Shown here: positions 36,161 through 48,739 of the stretch, piece by piece
How positions within the stretch are numbered: the stretch's first letter is position 1
Layout: the number at the start of each line of letters is the position of its first letter
Source of the DNA: Tragulus kanchil
Lineage: Eukaryota; Chordata; Mammalia; Artiodactyla; Tragulidae
Direction: 5' to 3'
Assembly (NCBI GenBank): GCA_022376925.1
Contig: JAIOJX010000004.1
Location: forward strand, 178,589,501 to 178,653,500
Length of the DNA stretch: 64,000 bases
Position numbers and translations under genes: made by a program
Notes under the pieces: model-generated
The model's input: the letters and a program-made list of their open reading frames with translations, nothing else
What the model was told of the DNA's origin: nothing
The model's database searches: none

Positions 36161-38904
36161 GGGAATAGAAAGGAAATGAAGGTTCAGAGATGGCAGGACT
36201 TGCACAAGGTGACACAGTGGGTGAGCTGAGACAGAAAATTGTTCCACAAAGTGAACAGACCCCCTGGTCAGAGAGTCCTAGCCCTCTTTCTACTTACATG
36301 CCTCTAACAACAGGGAGCTCCCTACATGACACACAGCCCTGCCTGGGCTGGTTGTTTGATTATAAGCTATGGAGCCTCAGTGGGCTAAGACCCCTTAGAA
36401 AGAATGTCCCTCATCAAATAGAAGAAATCACATCAGGATGGAGGGGGAAGACTTCATTAAAGACTCACGAAAAAGAAGAAGAAGAAAAAAATGTCCCTGC
36501 TCCCAAGCCCACTTCTTAGAGTATCTGTAATTTGACAGCTCATTGAATTTGGCCGAAGTCTTTGATTCCCAGATGCCCAGCGGGCCTCCATGCCCAGCGC
36601 AGACAGCCGGAGTGGGGGAGGCAGTGGCGAGGGAAAGGGGGCCCCCGGCTTGGAAGAAAACCCAGGGCGGATGGTCCACGGGAAGGAAGCTCCAGCCAAG
36701 GGACTTGCCAGACGCCGTGCTTTAGCCTCTGCTGAAGAGAAGGTCAGGAAAGGGCCTCGAGGGCCGGAGTCCCACTGTCTGAGCAGACCCAGCCTCAGGA
36801 GCCCCTCCACGAAGAAGGTGCACCTGCAGGGAGCCTCCCGGGGCCTAGGCACAGGGTGTGGACACCTTCCCTGGCCCCTCCCCACTCCTCGGACAACAGC
36901 CCCGACAGCAAGGTCATTCTGTCCAGCCTCCCACCCCAACCAGGCTGCGCTCTCCAAGGGTGGGGCGTATCCAACCCTCTCTGTGCCCAGAGGCCACCTG
37001 ACGTGCCCGTCACAGGAGGCATCAAGGAGGGGTTTCTGCACTAAAGAGGTCTGCAGCCTCCCTCTCCACCCTGAACTCTGCCCCCTCTCCTTTTTAACAC
37101 CCATCACTCACTGTTCATATCCTCAGCCCCTCCCCACTGAGCCCCCACTCTGTCTGACCTACCACGACTCTGGAAACCCTGAGTGGAGATGACATGGCAC
37201 CTGCCCTCCACAAACCACAAGCCAACACCACGTGAAGATGCCACTGTCCAGGACGATGCCTGGACGACGCTCTTCCTTGGCCTCCTGGGGCCTGTCCCCC
37301 ACCACACATCTTCCCTACCTGTCCCTGACCACATACACGTGCACACGTTCACATGTGCATTTCCATGGAGCCCCGCAGCCCCTCCCACACCTACACGCAC
37401 CAACATGCGTGCACAGCAGCCTCCGCACCGCCGACCCAGGCAGCAGCCCTGGGCACCAGCAGCCCCCTGCCGCCCTGCACCAGCGGCTCTTGAGCATCTC
37501 TGTGCCTCCTGGGGAAGCTCATGAGCCCTTTCTGCAATCTTGTTTTTAAGTGCATAATTTTTAAAAAAGAATGCTTAGTATTAGAAAGGAAGAAAGTCAG
37601 TTATGTTAAAATAGTTGTCAAAATATTTTTTAGAAAAACAAATTTGTGATGGAGAGCTCTGTGTGCTTCGTTATCAACACAATGAATAACCGAAGCCAGG
37701 GGCGGGTCTGAGACTGCGTGCCTGGGAAGTGGGGAAGGATGACAATGACATCCCAGAGCGCCACAAGAAACCCTGATGTGGCTCAAAACCATCGGGGACT
37801 GCTGCTGGTGACCATCGCAGGAACGGCAGGGAAGCCCACCGTGCTGGGTTGCCTCCGTTCCTAAGACAGAGAAATGCTGCATGTCCGTTAGCAGTCAGCG
37901 AAAACAAACATGCAGCTTGTCCAGACTCAAGCTGATGAACTTCAGTCTAAGACGTTTGTTCTAGAATCTCCTGCCAGGCACTGGGGACACCACAAGTCCC
38001 TGGACAGACCCCTTCTTACTTCGTGGACCCCCACGCTGTAAACGCTGGCCCTCCTCCGGCTCCCCAGCCCCCCGACCTCCCTTCTCCGTCCACAGACCCC
38101 ACACCCAGACACACTCCCCTAGCCTCAGTGACCAGCCCGGGACTGACAGGTCCAGAGCCTGTCCCAGCCACAGGCTCCGCCTGATGAACCAGTCCCTGGA
38201 CACGGCTCTGGGATGTCCCCGGGAACCTCAAAGTCGTCATGTCCAAAATGGGACAGGTCATCCTTTCCCCAGACCAACAAATCCTCCACTGAACTTCCCG
38301 CCCTTCTGAACGATCGCCAATCCTGTGAGCTGTCCAAACTAGAATCCTCCAGAGCCCTCCTTCCCCTCGCCCCTATGTCCACCTCAGAGGCCTGCCCATT
38401 TCACCCCCACGCCGCTCCTCCCCACCCCTGCTCACACCCCACTGCCCCAGGCAAGCCTCACACACTCACCCCTAAGTCCGTGAGCAGCCTCCTCCTCCTC
38501 CAGCTTCATCTTCTCTAACACACTCTCCACGCGGGAGCCTGAGGGTTCCTCCCAAACCAAAAGCCCCCCACAGCTCTCCACTGCCTTCCAGAGAATTTCC
38601 AAATGCCTTGGCTTGGCTTTCCTGTAAAAGCTCTCAGCCGGCCTCCTCTCTGCCCACATAACCTCCACCTCCAAACTTGTTTACCAGGATGCACTTCCTT
38701 GAAAGTTTTGCTGCTCACCTACCATGTGTAGGGCTGAAGGTCAAGGCTACACAAGAGACGGGCATTCATGGAACATGGAGCCTGTCTCGAGGAGCTCACA
38801 GTCTAGCAGACAGTGAGAACAGTAAATCAGGGACAAAACTCTTGTAAGCGACACAGGAGAGAGTGATGGAGCCCAAAAGAGGGCTGGGCATGCGGCATTT
38901 GCCA

Positions 38905-39230
38905 AATAAGTGGACGGATGGATGGGTCGGAGGGTTGATAGATGGGCAGGTAGGCGGGTTATGGGGAGGCCTTTGGGTAGCAGGGCCAACGGATGATTGA
39001 CTGGATAGATAACTGGGAAGGCGGGTAGCTAAATGCACAGATGTCAGTACTGAGTGGATAGGCAGGTGGATGTGCAGCTAAATGGATGAAGAAATGAAAA
39101 GATGAACGGACAGGTGGGTGGATGGATGGACGAGTGGGTGGGGGGTGGGTGGATGAATGGATGAAGCAAAGAAAGGCGGGTTGGAGATGGGTGGGCGGAT
39201 GGATTGTGGGGCGGTGGGGGGACGTTTGAG
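38905..39230 (+). repeat. Diverged GGAT/GGGT tetranucleotide-type repeat
   Basis: Long run of imperfect GGATGGAT, GGGTGGATG, GATAGATGGG and GGCAGGT units, with interruptions. It ends just before the Bov-tA element at 39234. Confidence 0.8.
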
Positions 39231-39233
39231 AAG

Positions 39234-39458
39234 GTGTGCTGTGTGCTAAGTCACCTCAGTCCTATCCAACTCTTGCGGTGTTACGGACTGTAGCCCTCCA
39301 GGCTCCTCTGTCCATGGAATTCTCTCGGCAAGAATATTGGTGTGGGTTGCCATTTCCTCCTCCAGGGATCTTCCTGACCCAGGGATTGAACCCAAGTCTC
39401 TTATGTCTCCTGCATTGGCAGGCAGGTTCTTCACCACTAGCGCCACTTGGGAAGCCCA
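39234..39458 (-). mobile_element. Bov-tA SINE, minus strand
   Basis: The reverse complement begins GGGCTTCCCAAGTGGCGC and continues to GAATTCCATGGACAGAGGAG and TTGGATAGGACTGAGGTGAC, the tRNA head and Bov-A tail in order. Confidence 0.88.
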
Positions 39459-39689
39459 TTTGGGAACGTGCCTCTCTACCAGTAAATACCAGCTCCAGGA
39501 CTTACACCCAAAAGTACAGAGACCACAGGAAACCCTGACAGCTGGGACTCTGCCGTGTCCTCAACTTCTCTCTCTGTGATCATCCTCACCTCCCTCGGCC
39601 CCAGCCCTCCTCCTCCCAAGAGCCTCCGTGCTTCCCACACGTTCGGAGCTTCGGGAGGCCTCAGGGACCTCCTAGGCCAGCGTCTCTAA

Positions 39690-40065
39690 GCCTCAGCGCC
39701 GTTGACACTGAAGGCTGGATCGTTCTTCGTCACAGGAGGCTGCCCTGTCCATCGGCAGGACGTTTGACTTTACCTTCTGGCAACCAGGAGCACACGCTGA
39801 CGCCGGGAAAGATAGGAGGCAACAGGAGAAAGGGCGGCAGAGGATGAGATGGTTAGATAGCGTCACCAACTCAACAGATAGGAATTTCAGCAACCTCCGG
39901 GAGATAGCGGAGGACGGAGGAGCCTGGCGTGCTGCCGTCTGTGAGGTCAAAGCGTCGGACATGACTTCGCACTGAGCAACACCACCGCCAGCGGCACACC
40001 CTCCCCGAGTTCTAACCACCAGCAACAGCTCCAGACACTCAGGCAAAATCATTCCTGGCTGAAGA
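39690..40065 (-). mobile_element. MER20 DNA transposon, minus strand, interrupted by BovB
   Basis: The left part is 39690-39775 (GTTGACACTGAAGGCTGGAT, CCTGTCCATCGGCAGGACGT). The right part is about 39990-40065 (GTTCTAACCACCAGCAACAG, CTCCAGACACTCAGGCAAAA). Together they read as one reverse-complement MER20 hAT element. Confidence 0.65.
39805..39990 (+). mobile_element. BovB LINE 3' end inside a MER20 element
   Basis: GCAGAGGATGAGATGGTTAG through GGAGCCTGGCGTGCTGCCGT to CGGACATGACTTCGCACTGA match the BovB terminus. MER20-like sequence is split around it. Confidence 0.8.
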
Positions 40066-40590
40066 TCACAGTTCACAGGCTCAGCCCTTTCCTCAACCCT
40101 TTTTTCAAGGATGAGGAAGCTGAGATGAAGACCAGGAGGAGTGACGGCCTGAGGTCACAGGGTCAGTTCCTCTCGCCCAGCCCCCAACGTCCATACCATA
40201 CCGCCCGGTCAGCGATGCCCTCTCCTCCTGCTTTCTCCTCTAGACGAGCCAGATAGAGACGAGCACCCACAGAGGCCAGCTGGCTCGCTCAGGACCGCAC
40301 GGCCGGGAGCACCAGCGTCAGAGTTTGAACGTGGGGAGAGACGGGGCTGCAGAGCTTGGCAGCTGGGGGCGGAGCACGGAAGGCGGCCCCGTAGGAGAGC
40401 TGGAGGGACATGAGCAGGAAGACATTCTGACTGATTTTAAAAAGACATGTCGATTTCTCTCCCAGGAAAACAAATGGGGCCGTGTGTCTCCCGACAGGAC
40501 CACAAGGCAATCTGACGGAGGCGACAGGTCGAAGTTGGCTTCTGACACCAAGCTGCAGCCCAGGCAGGACGGAGGAGTGAAAAAACCCAG

Positions 40591-42903
40591 TCGAGTTTTA
40601 AATGCCCCAAGGGCGGCTGACGCTTCATTCGCCTGCCCTCCGTCTAATCAGCCTGCTCTGTATCAGTCACCGAGAGGCCTCCCAGCTGGGCTCCCCGTGG
40701 GCTTCGAGGCGCTGGCGGCACAGGACCGGCCCCGTCCCAAGTCCCCTCAGCCACCGCCAGCCTGGGTGGCCTGGACAAGCCCTTCACCTCTCTGGGCCTC
40801 GGCTGTCAAATGGGCCATCTCGAGGGGGGCCTGAGAGGCACCCAACCCCCCGGGAGGTGCAGGGAGAACACCAGCACCCTCTCCTGCACCGCTTTCCAGA
40901 GTCTAGACCCCCGTGTCCCTTCCTGCTCAGTCCCCACCCTCCGCCCCTCCCAGCCCTCACCCCAGGCTATCATCAGCAACCCCAGCAACTCCATCCTGAC
41001 TCGGAGCCTCTGACCAGGCTGTTTCCCCAACTGGGACGCCATGCCGAGGCCCCCTCTCTACCCCCATGGAAGACTCTCCTGCCGTTTCTCGTCCACGGAC
41101 GGCCCCTGCGGCTCCCTGGGCACGACCGACTGCCCACTCCGGCCTCCTGGTGCCCTCCACCCACTCGGGGCCCCTCTGCCCAGTCTGCACCCCATTTTTC
41201 TTCACTGGTGCATGATCTGGGTGTGGCTCTGCCTCCCCCAGCATGTTGGGGTGTCCTGGAAGCCACAGTTGGGTGCCAGGCCTGGTACACCATGGCCCCA
41301 CCTGACACAGCCCAGAGCGTGCCTCCCCTCAAGCATAAAACAGGGTCCACCACCACTGGGCTTCAATAAACACTTGTTGAATCAATCAATCGATCGATCT
41401 ATATCCGTTATAGGTGCCTCCAGACCTTAGTCTCTCTCCCTTGCACGCACCCCCCATTCTGCTCCAGGAGGAGCCATTCTAATGAATGAAATCACCCATA
41501 TACTAACCTTGCTGGACACCTTTCAGTGGCTCCCCAGTGCCCACAGGATGGAGAGCAAGCTCTAACCTGGCATTTCACACTCCGCTATCCAGCCCCTGCC
41601 TCATACCTTTCCAGCCTCACTAAACTCCTCACGGTTCTCTACACAAGTCCCTCTGCCTAAAATACTGTTCTCTTGGAAAACTCCTACTCACACAGCAAGA
41701 CCCAAGCCAAATGTCCCCTCCTCACGCAGGTTCACCAGTGATCCTAGGCTCCCCCCTCGAGTTTTAAATGCGGCTGGCTCATTCGCCTGCCCTCCGTCTA
41801 ATCAGCTGCTGTATCAGTCACCGAGAGGCCTCCCAGCTGGGCTCCCCGTGGGCTTCGAGGCGCTGGCGGCACAGGACCGGCCCCGTCCCAAGTCCCCTCA
41901 GCCACCGCCAGCCTGGGTGGCCTGGACAAGCCCTTCACCTCTCTGGGCCTCGGCTGTCAAATGGGCCATCTCGAGGGGGGCCTGAGAGGCACCCAACCCC
42001 CCGGGAGGTGCAGGGAGAACACCAGCACCCTCTCCTGCACCGCTTTCCAGAGTCTAGACCCCCGTGTCCCTTCCTGCTCAGTCCCCACCCTCCGCCCCTC
42101 CCAGCCCTCACCCCAGGCTATCATCAGCAACCCCAGCAACTCCATCCTGACTCGGAGCCTCTGACCAGGCTGTTTCCCCAACTGGGACGCCATGCCGAGG
42201 CCCCCTCTCTACCCCCATGGAAGACTCTCCTGCCGTTTCTCGTCCACGGACGGCCCCTGCGGCTCCCTGGGCACGACCGACTGCCCACTCCGGCCTCCTG
42301 GTGCCCTCCACCCACTCGGGGCCCCTCTGCCCAGTCTGCACCCCATTTTTCTTCACTGGTGCATGATCTGGGTGTGGCTCTGCCTCCCCCAGCATGTTGG
42401 GGTGTCCTGGAAGCCACAGTTGGGTGCCAGGCCTGGTACACCATGGCCCCACCTGACACAGCCCAGAGCGTGCCTCCCCTCAAGCATAAAACAGGGTCCA
42501 CCACCACTGGGCTTCAATAAACACTTGTTGAATCAATCAATCGATCGATCTATATCCGTTATAGGTGCCTCCAGACCTTAGTCTCTCTCCCTTGCACGCA
42601 CCCCCCATTCTGCTCCAGGAGGAGCCATTCTAATGAATGAAATCACCCATATACTAACCTTGCTGGACACCTTTCAGTGGCTCCCCAGTGCCCACAGGAT
42701 GGAGAGCAAGCTCTAACCTGGCATTTCACACTCCGCTATCCAGCCCCTGCCTCATACCTTTCCAGCCTCACTAAACTCCTCACGGTTCTCTACACAAGTC
42801 CCTCTGCCTAAAATACTGTTCTCTTGGAAAACTCCTACTCACACAGCAAGACCCAAGCCAAATGTCCCCTCCTCCACGCAGGCTTCACCAGTGATCCTAG
42901 GCT
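40591..42903. repeat. Tandem duplication I (unit about 1.15 kb)
   Basis: Copy 1 is 40591-41750 and copy 2 is 41757-42903. The start of copy 2 is missing about 15 bases in scattered gaps, and the end of copy 1 lacks single C bases. The middle is identical as far as I could read. Confidence 0.95.
41500..41745 (+). mobile_element. L2 LINE 3' fragment (first copy of duplication I)
   Basis: CCTTTCAGTGGCTCCCCAGT, ACACAAGTCCCTCTGCCTAA and GCCAAATGTCCCCTCCTCAC are L2 3' motifs. Repeated at about 42651-42898. Confidence 0.65.
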
Positions 42904-44468
42904 GGGTCAGGAGCAGTTCCTGCACCTGTAACTCTGTTTCTGTGACAGGACCTCAGACGGCCCTGTGGGTCAGGCATTCCCTGGCCCAGTCAGGCTTCAC
43001 GGACTGGCCGTCAGGTCCACCTGCTGACCAGTGATCGTGCAGCCTCCACTCTGACCACCATAAGCATCCCCAGGGTGCAGCTTGATGCTGACTTTTACTT
43101 CTGAGAAAAACAACCTTCTCTACGCCAGATGGAGGGAAACGGAGAATTTCCCAGACGTGTGGCGCTTCTTCCAGCAACACGTGCCATCATGTGGGCATTC
43201 CCTTCGGGTTAGGGCTGTAGCCGGAGAGCACACCCTCCCACAGAGAGCCCCTTCCCTAGCCACGAGCAGGCCCTGGCCCACGCGTCCCGGGCTCCCACCT
43301 GTGCTGGCTCCGCCCACGACTCAACCTGTGACTTCAGACAGGTCACGCTCCCTTCCTCAGCCCCAGTCTCCCCAGCTGCAGAAGGGGGAGCCGGCAGACT
43401 TCTGGCCCTGCTGCCTCACACGAGGAGCCGGGAGCATCTGAGAGGTCGTGGCAAGTGGGGAAGTACTTTGCAAACTGGAAAGTGATGAGCCAGCGCCTCT
43501 GTTCCAGGCCTGGGCGCTGGAGACAGGGTCACCGACAGCCACAGGCGCAGCACTCCAGGGTCCCCCTGGAGAAGGAGACAGTGCAAGTCACAAACTATGC
43601 AAATCACAGGCAATACTAGGCACAAACTATGCCCCCAAGGCCGGAGGCTAGGGAAGGGAGGAGACAGGGCTTGGGGGGAGTCTAGAGGGGAAAAAGCTGA
43701 GATCCAGGAAGACTTCCTGCAGGTGGCAGCCAGGAAGCTAGGGCTGGGGATGCTGGCACGATCTGGCACCACAGGGATGGGGGGAGAGGATGTCGCGGGG
43801 GGCAGATCCAGTGTAAGCAGACAGGCAGGCAGGGGCGTCAGGAAACACCGGGGCTTGTTTGGGCTTCAGGACAGAGTGTGTGAAGGGAAACAGCAGAAAG
43901 GTGGCTGAAGGCCAACCAGGTGGACAGTGGAAGGCCCCGAATCCAGACTAAGTGAGACTATTCCGGGGATAAGAGCCGCCGAAGGCTTCCGAGGGAGGAA
44001 TGAATAAGCAGACAAATGGAAGAAGGGAGGGAGGAGCAGCAGCTGACCGGTGACAAACCACAGCCACACCAGGAGCCCAGGTCCCCGAGGATGAGGGCAA
44101 GAGGCGGGGAGAGAGGGGTCCGGGGGAGAAGCACTCATCAGAGGGCATGAAGCTTGGGGCTCCTGGTCACTGCTCTCTCCACTGCGCGGGGCAGAGGAAG
44201 GAGGGTGGCGCCAGCTGCCAGGGTGCAGGAGGCGTGAGATCCCGGAAGCCACTGCTTAGACGGGAAGAGGTCACGGAACACAGGCCCGGATTTCCCAATG
44301 GCCCAGACGGAGGGGAAGGGCTCAGGATGGGAGGGGGGATGGTTAGATTAAGGAGGACTTCCTGACCGTCAAGAGCCTCAGAAGCCCCAAAAGGTGCTGA
44401 CCGAGTGACCCTAGGCTCGATCTGATGCAGAAGGACTGAGAGGTAGCCCACCAGAGGCAGGGGGATGG

Positions 44469-46582
44469 ACTAAACGCCCAGAGCAGGGGACAGGCTCTCC
44501 CATCTGGTGACGCCCGTCCTCTTCCCACGGTGAGGGCTCGCCAGCCTTCCTCCCTCTCACCCCCCAACCTTCGTGTCCTCTCCATATCCTGCAGAAGCCT
44601 GTCTCCCTTGGGGAAGCCCAGCCCACGGGCTTCTCAGACCACCATCCAAGACGTGGATCCAGCTGCCCACCGGCCTGCGGAACCCTCGTCCTGAGCTGGG
44701 GAGCCCGAGTCACCCCAGGGGCTCCCGGCCGGCTCCCTCATCGGCTCCAGTGTGCACACAGCTCGCTCTGCGTGTCACAGGCTGCCCGGTCGATGCTGGA
44801 GCTGGAATTCTCACTGGACCCCCCAACAGTCCCCGAAGTGGGGGCTGCTGAGGCTTCCATTTCAAACAGAGGATCAGCAAAGACAAAGGCCCTTTGGCCG
44901 AGCAGCCGTGAGCAGGTCAGCACTCCTGTTCAACCCAGCTACGGTCCCTGAGGTCACCTCCGAGTCCTCTCCTTCCAAGCCCAAGGCAGTGACCCCTCCA
45001 CTCAGATCCTCCACTCAGACCCCCGTCTCAAGCCCCACCAGCATCCCAGGCTGCCATCCTCCCATGCCCTCTTCCCACAGCCCCGCTCACGATGGGCAGG
45101 CCGGTGGGTAGTTGGATCCTGGCTGGCATCTTCCCCAGGGAGCCAGAGTGGCCCTCCCCTACACAAAACGGCCATAGCTGGGCTCTTTGCACGCCTAGTA
45201 CACGGCAGGCACTCAGCAAAGGCTTGCTGATCGAGCTCAGCAGTGGATGAGGGAGGGGCTGACGAGCAAGAGCCCACTCACCCCTCTACACACACACTGC
45301 ACCCCCACATGAATAGCACAAGACGTGGCACCACAGGCTACGATGAGAAAACGGACCCAGATTCTTCCTACCCAGCGGTGACCCAAGTCAGAGGGTTTGC
45401 AAGATAGGGTCTCAGCCAGTTGGACTTCAAAGCAAGAGCACCCACAGATTCCTGTCCTAGCAACCTAGCCAGGCGGAGCACCAGAAGCAAACGGAGCAGG
45501 GACAGGTCTCCCATCTGGTGACGCCCAGTCCTCTATCCCACGAGTGCAGGGACTCCCGCGACTAACGCCCAGAGCAGGGGACAGGCTCTCCCATCTGGTG
45601 ACGCCCGTCCTCTTCCCACGGTGAGGGCTCGCCAGCCTTCCTCCCTCTCACCCCCAACTTCGTGTCCTCTCCATATCCTGCAGAAGCCTGTCTCCCTTGG
45701 GGAAGCCCAGCCCACGGGCTTCTCAGACCACCATCCAAGACGTGGATCCAGCTGCCCACCGGCCTGCGGAACCCTCGTCCTGAGCTGGGGAGCCCGAGTC
45801 ACCCCAGGGGCTCCCGGCCGGCTCCCTCATCGGCTCCAGTGTGCACACAGCTCGCTCTGCGTGTCACAGGCTGCCCGGTCGATGCTGGAGCTGGAATTCT
45901 CACTGGACCCCCCAACAGTCCCCGAAGTGGGGGCTGCTGAGGCTTCCATTTCAAACAGAGGATCAGCAAAGACAAAGGCCCTTTGGCCGAGCAGCCGTGA
46001 GCAGGTCAGCACTCCTGTTCAACCCAGCTACGGTCCCTGAGGTCACCTCCGAGTCCTCTCCTTCCAAGCCCAAGGCAGTGACCCCTCCACTCAGATCCTC
46101 CACTCAGACCCCCGTCTCAAGCCCCACCAGCATCCCAGGCTGCCATCCTCCCATGCCCTCTTCCCACAGCCCCGCTCACGATGGGCAGGCCGGTGGGTAG
46201 TTGGATCCTGGCTGGCATCTTCCCCAGGGAGCCAGAGTGGCCCTCCCCTACACAAAACGGCCATAGCTGGGCTCTTTGCACGCCTAGTACACGGCAGGCA
46301 CTCAGCAAAGGCTTGCTGATCGAGCTCAGCAGTGGATGAGGGAGGGGCTGACGAGCAAGAGCCCACTCACCCCTCTACACACACACTGCACCCCCACATG
46401 AATAGCACAAGACGTGGCACCACAGGCTACGATGAGAAAACGGACCCAGATTCTTCCTACCCAGCGGTGACCCAAGTCAGAGGGTTTGCAAGATAGGGTC
46501 TCAGCCAGTTGGACTTCAAAGCAAGAGCACCCACAGATTCCTGTCCTAGCAACCTAGCCAGGCGGAGCACCAGAAGCAAACA
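44469..46582. repeat. Tandem duplication J (unit about 1.02 kb) with a noisy extra fragment
   Basis: Copy 1 is 44469-45492 and copy 2 is 45561-46582, offset 1089-1092. Between them 45494-45560 is a corrupted additional reading of the first 60 bases of the unit (catctggtgacgccc recurs with indels), giving a local triplication. Confidence 0.95.
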
Positions 46583-47144
46583 GAAGTGGGCCGGAGGGCC
46601 AGAGGAGCACCAGGACTGCAGCCCCGAAAGCACAGAGCGAGGGCACCCGCCTGCCAGGAACACGGCCCGTCCCCACGGCCACCACTGAGAGGCTTTCTGA
46701 CAAAGGCGGCCGGGAAAAGGGCGCCCCAGGCAGCCCCTCCTAACCTCCGGCCCGAGCGTCCCCAGCCTGCAGACAGGGAGACTGAGCATTAGAGACGGGA
46801 AGTGATTTGTCCAGGGTCACTGGCAGCTGGCGCCCTCCCCCCGCCCAGCAGAGAGGCAGCCTTCGCAGCCGATGGGCTCCCACCGTGCATGGCTGGTTCG
46901 CACCGCAGTAGAAGCGCTGGCTCAGCGCTGGCTGGCGCGGGGGAGGCCAGCGGGGAGCCGGGGGGCCGCGAACTCCTCCAGGAGATGACCCCTGGCCGGG
47001 CACAGTGAGGTAGCTGCCGAAGGTAGACACTGGAACCCAGGAAGACCCTCGTCTGGCCGCCTGGAGCGGCAAAGCAGACATCCTCGCTCTGGTGGAGTGT
47101 GGAGAACCAGTCTCCAGGCGCCGCGAGCAGCAGCAGTGTCCTGG

Positions 47145-47315
47145 ATAAAAGCTGAGCCCTGGGATTCAGGGAGCTTATGGCTTCCGTGCCTGCTTTACCA
47201 CACCCTGGCTGGGCAACCTGGATAAAAGTGACTCAGCCTCTCTGAGCCTCACTTTCCCCATGTGTAAATGGGGCTCTGACAGCACCTATCTCCTGGGCTG
47301 GTTACAAGGGTTAAA
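47145..47315 (+). mobile_element. MIR SINE fragment
   Basis: GCTGGGCAACCTGGATAAAA, GACTCAGCCTCTCTGAGCCT and CCCCATGTGTAAATGGGGCT match MIR in order. Confidence 0.65.
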
Positions 47316-47327
47316 AGGTGATACTGC

Positions 47328-47574
47328 AGGGCTTGCCTGGTGGTTCAGTGGGTAAGGACGCCGCCTTGCAGTGCAAGGGGCGCCAGTTCAATCCCTGGCC
47401 TGGGAAGATCCCACATGCCGCAGTGTGTCCAACTACCGAGCCGGAGCTCCAGAGTGCATGCGCCCAGAGCTGGTGCTCTGCAGCAACAGAGGCCACTGCG
47501 ATGGGAGGCCCACACAGGCCAAGGAACAAGGATGGATGAAAATAAATAAAGATCAATAGAAGTGACCAAAAAAA
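47328..47574 (+). mobile_element. CHR-related SINE, same subfamily, shortened
   Basis: The head CTTGCCTGGTGGTTCAG and the middle match the subfamily. It lacks about 15 bases after CATGCCGCA and lacks the C/T-rich module. The near-perfect target duplication is AAAAGGTGATACTGC (47313-47327) and AAAAGGTGATGCTGC (47575-47589). Confidence 0.88.
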
Positions 47575-48149
47575 AAAAGGTGATGCTGCTGGCAAAGCAT
47601 TCAGCACAGTGAGTGCCAGCGCTTGTGATTATCCTGCCACCCCTCCCCGCCAAGCAGGAATCACGTCTAATCAACTTTAATGGTCCCATTCTAGAGATGA
47701 GGAAACTAAGGCTCAGGGTAAGGAAACTAGAGTGAATAGGGCCCATTGCTGGCCATTCTCTCGCATGCAGCCAGTTAGGTGCCTAAGAAAGGCTCTCAAA
47801 GTCTAATCCAGGGCAGAAAGTGGGTTTCACACTGATTGGTCACGCTGCCAAGGCTGCCTTCTGGAGAGCACTGTGATCGATTAGCAATGTCTGCACGGAG
47901 GCGGGCATGGGCCCCAGCATCGTAACTGGTACAAATCTACCTAAATCACAGACAGAGAATCTGATTTTCCCTGGAAACAACGTCCTCTGAAGGCATTATG
48001 TTCTATCTAAAGACTTGACGCCAGTGTCTGGTTGAATCTACAATGAGCAGTGGTTACTCAGTTGTCTGTAAGGGCCCTGTGCACCTCTGGGGCACAGGTA
48101 ACAAGACTGATGATCACAGGCGTGGTTTTCTAGGTCACAAAGATGCGTT

Positions 48150-48320
48150 TTCCCACGTGTGTTATGTACTGCTTTGGTCTTCACAGCAATCCTGTGAAAT
48201 GGGTGACTACCACCCCCGTTTAACAGAGCTCAGAGAGGTTGAGAAACCAGCTTATGGTCACACAGCAAATAACAGGCAGAACCAACCCATGGGTGTGTCT
48301 TACTCTGGTCCCCAGTGCTT
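48150..48320 (-). mobile_element. MIR SINE fragment, minus strand
   Basis: GTCTTCACAGCAATCCTGTG, CCGTTTAACAGAGCTCAGAG and TGGTCACACAGCAAATAACA match reverse-complement MIR. Confidence 0.65.
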
Positions 48321-48362
48321 TTTCCACACGCCACCTACCCATGAGGCAAACAGCACAACGGA

Positions 48363-48739
48363 GGTCTTCCCTGGTGGGCCAGTCGGTTAAGAATCCACCT
48401 TCCAATGCAGGGAGCGTGGGTTTGATCCCTGGTCAGGGAACTAAGATTCCATATGCCGTGAGGCAGCTAAGCCCAGGTGCTGCAACCACTGGGTCCACAG
48501 GTAAAGAACCCCCGCGCCCCAGCGAAAGGCCCCGCATGACTCAACAAAGCGCCCCCACGCCACAGCTGAGACCGGATGCATCCCTGGTCGGGGAGCTGAG
48601 ATCCCACGGGCAATCCAAACACAAACCAGAAGGAATATTGCAACAAATTCAATAAATACTTTAAAAAGAAAAAAGACCAGATGCAACCAAATAAAAAGTA
48701 AATATTTAAAAAAATAAATTAGGTAATTTTTTAAAAAAC
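48363..48739 (+). mobile_element. CHR-type SINE, diverged, with TSD
   Basis: Head GTCTTCCCTGGTGGGCCAG and GGTTTGATCCCTGG, with a body that includes a second GCATCCCTGGTCGGGGAGCT module, suggesting a rearranged or dimeric structure. Target duplication ACAGCACAACGGA (48350-48362) and ACAGCACAACAGA (48740-48752). Confidence 0.8.

Larger units (their letters stand above)
34857..37041. repeat. Tandem duplication H (unit about 1.09 kb)
   Basis: Copy 1 is 34857-35943 and copy 2 is 35955-37041. The first 30 bases of copy 2 lose several bases, and the GGAGGA run at 35350 is longer in copy 2. A partial CHR-type SINE is carried in both copies. Confidence 0.95.

Noticed and set aside
40602..42520. 255- and 250-residue plus-strand frames as paralogous genes
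   Set aside because: They are the same chance frame repeated by duplication I; Pro/Ser/His-rich with no domain or splice structure.
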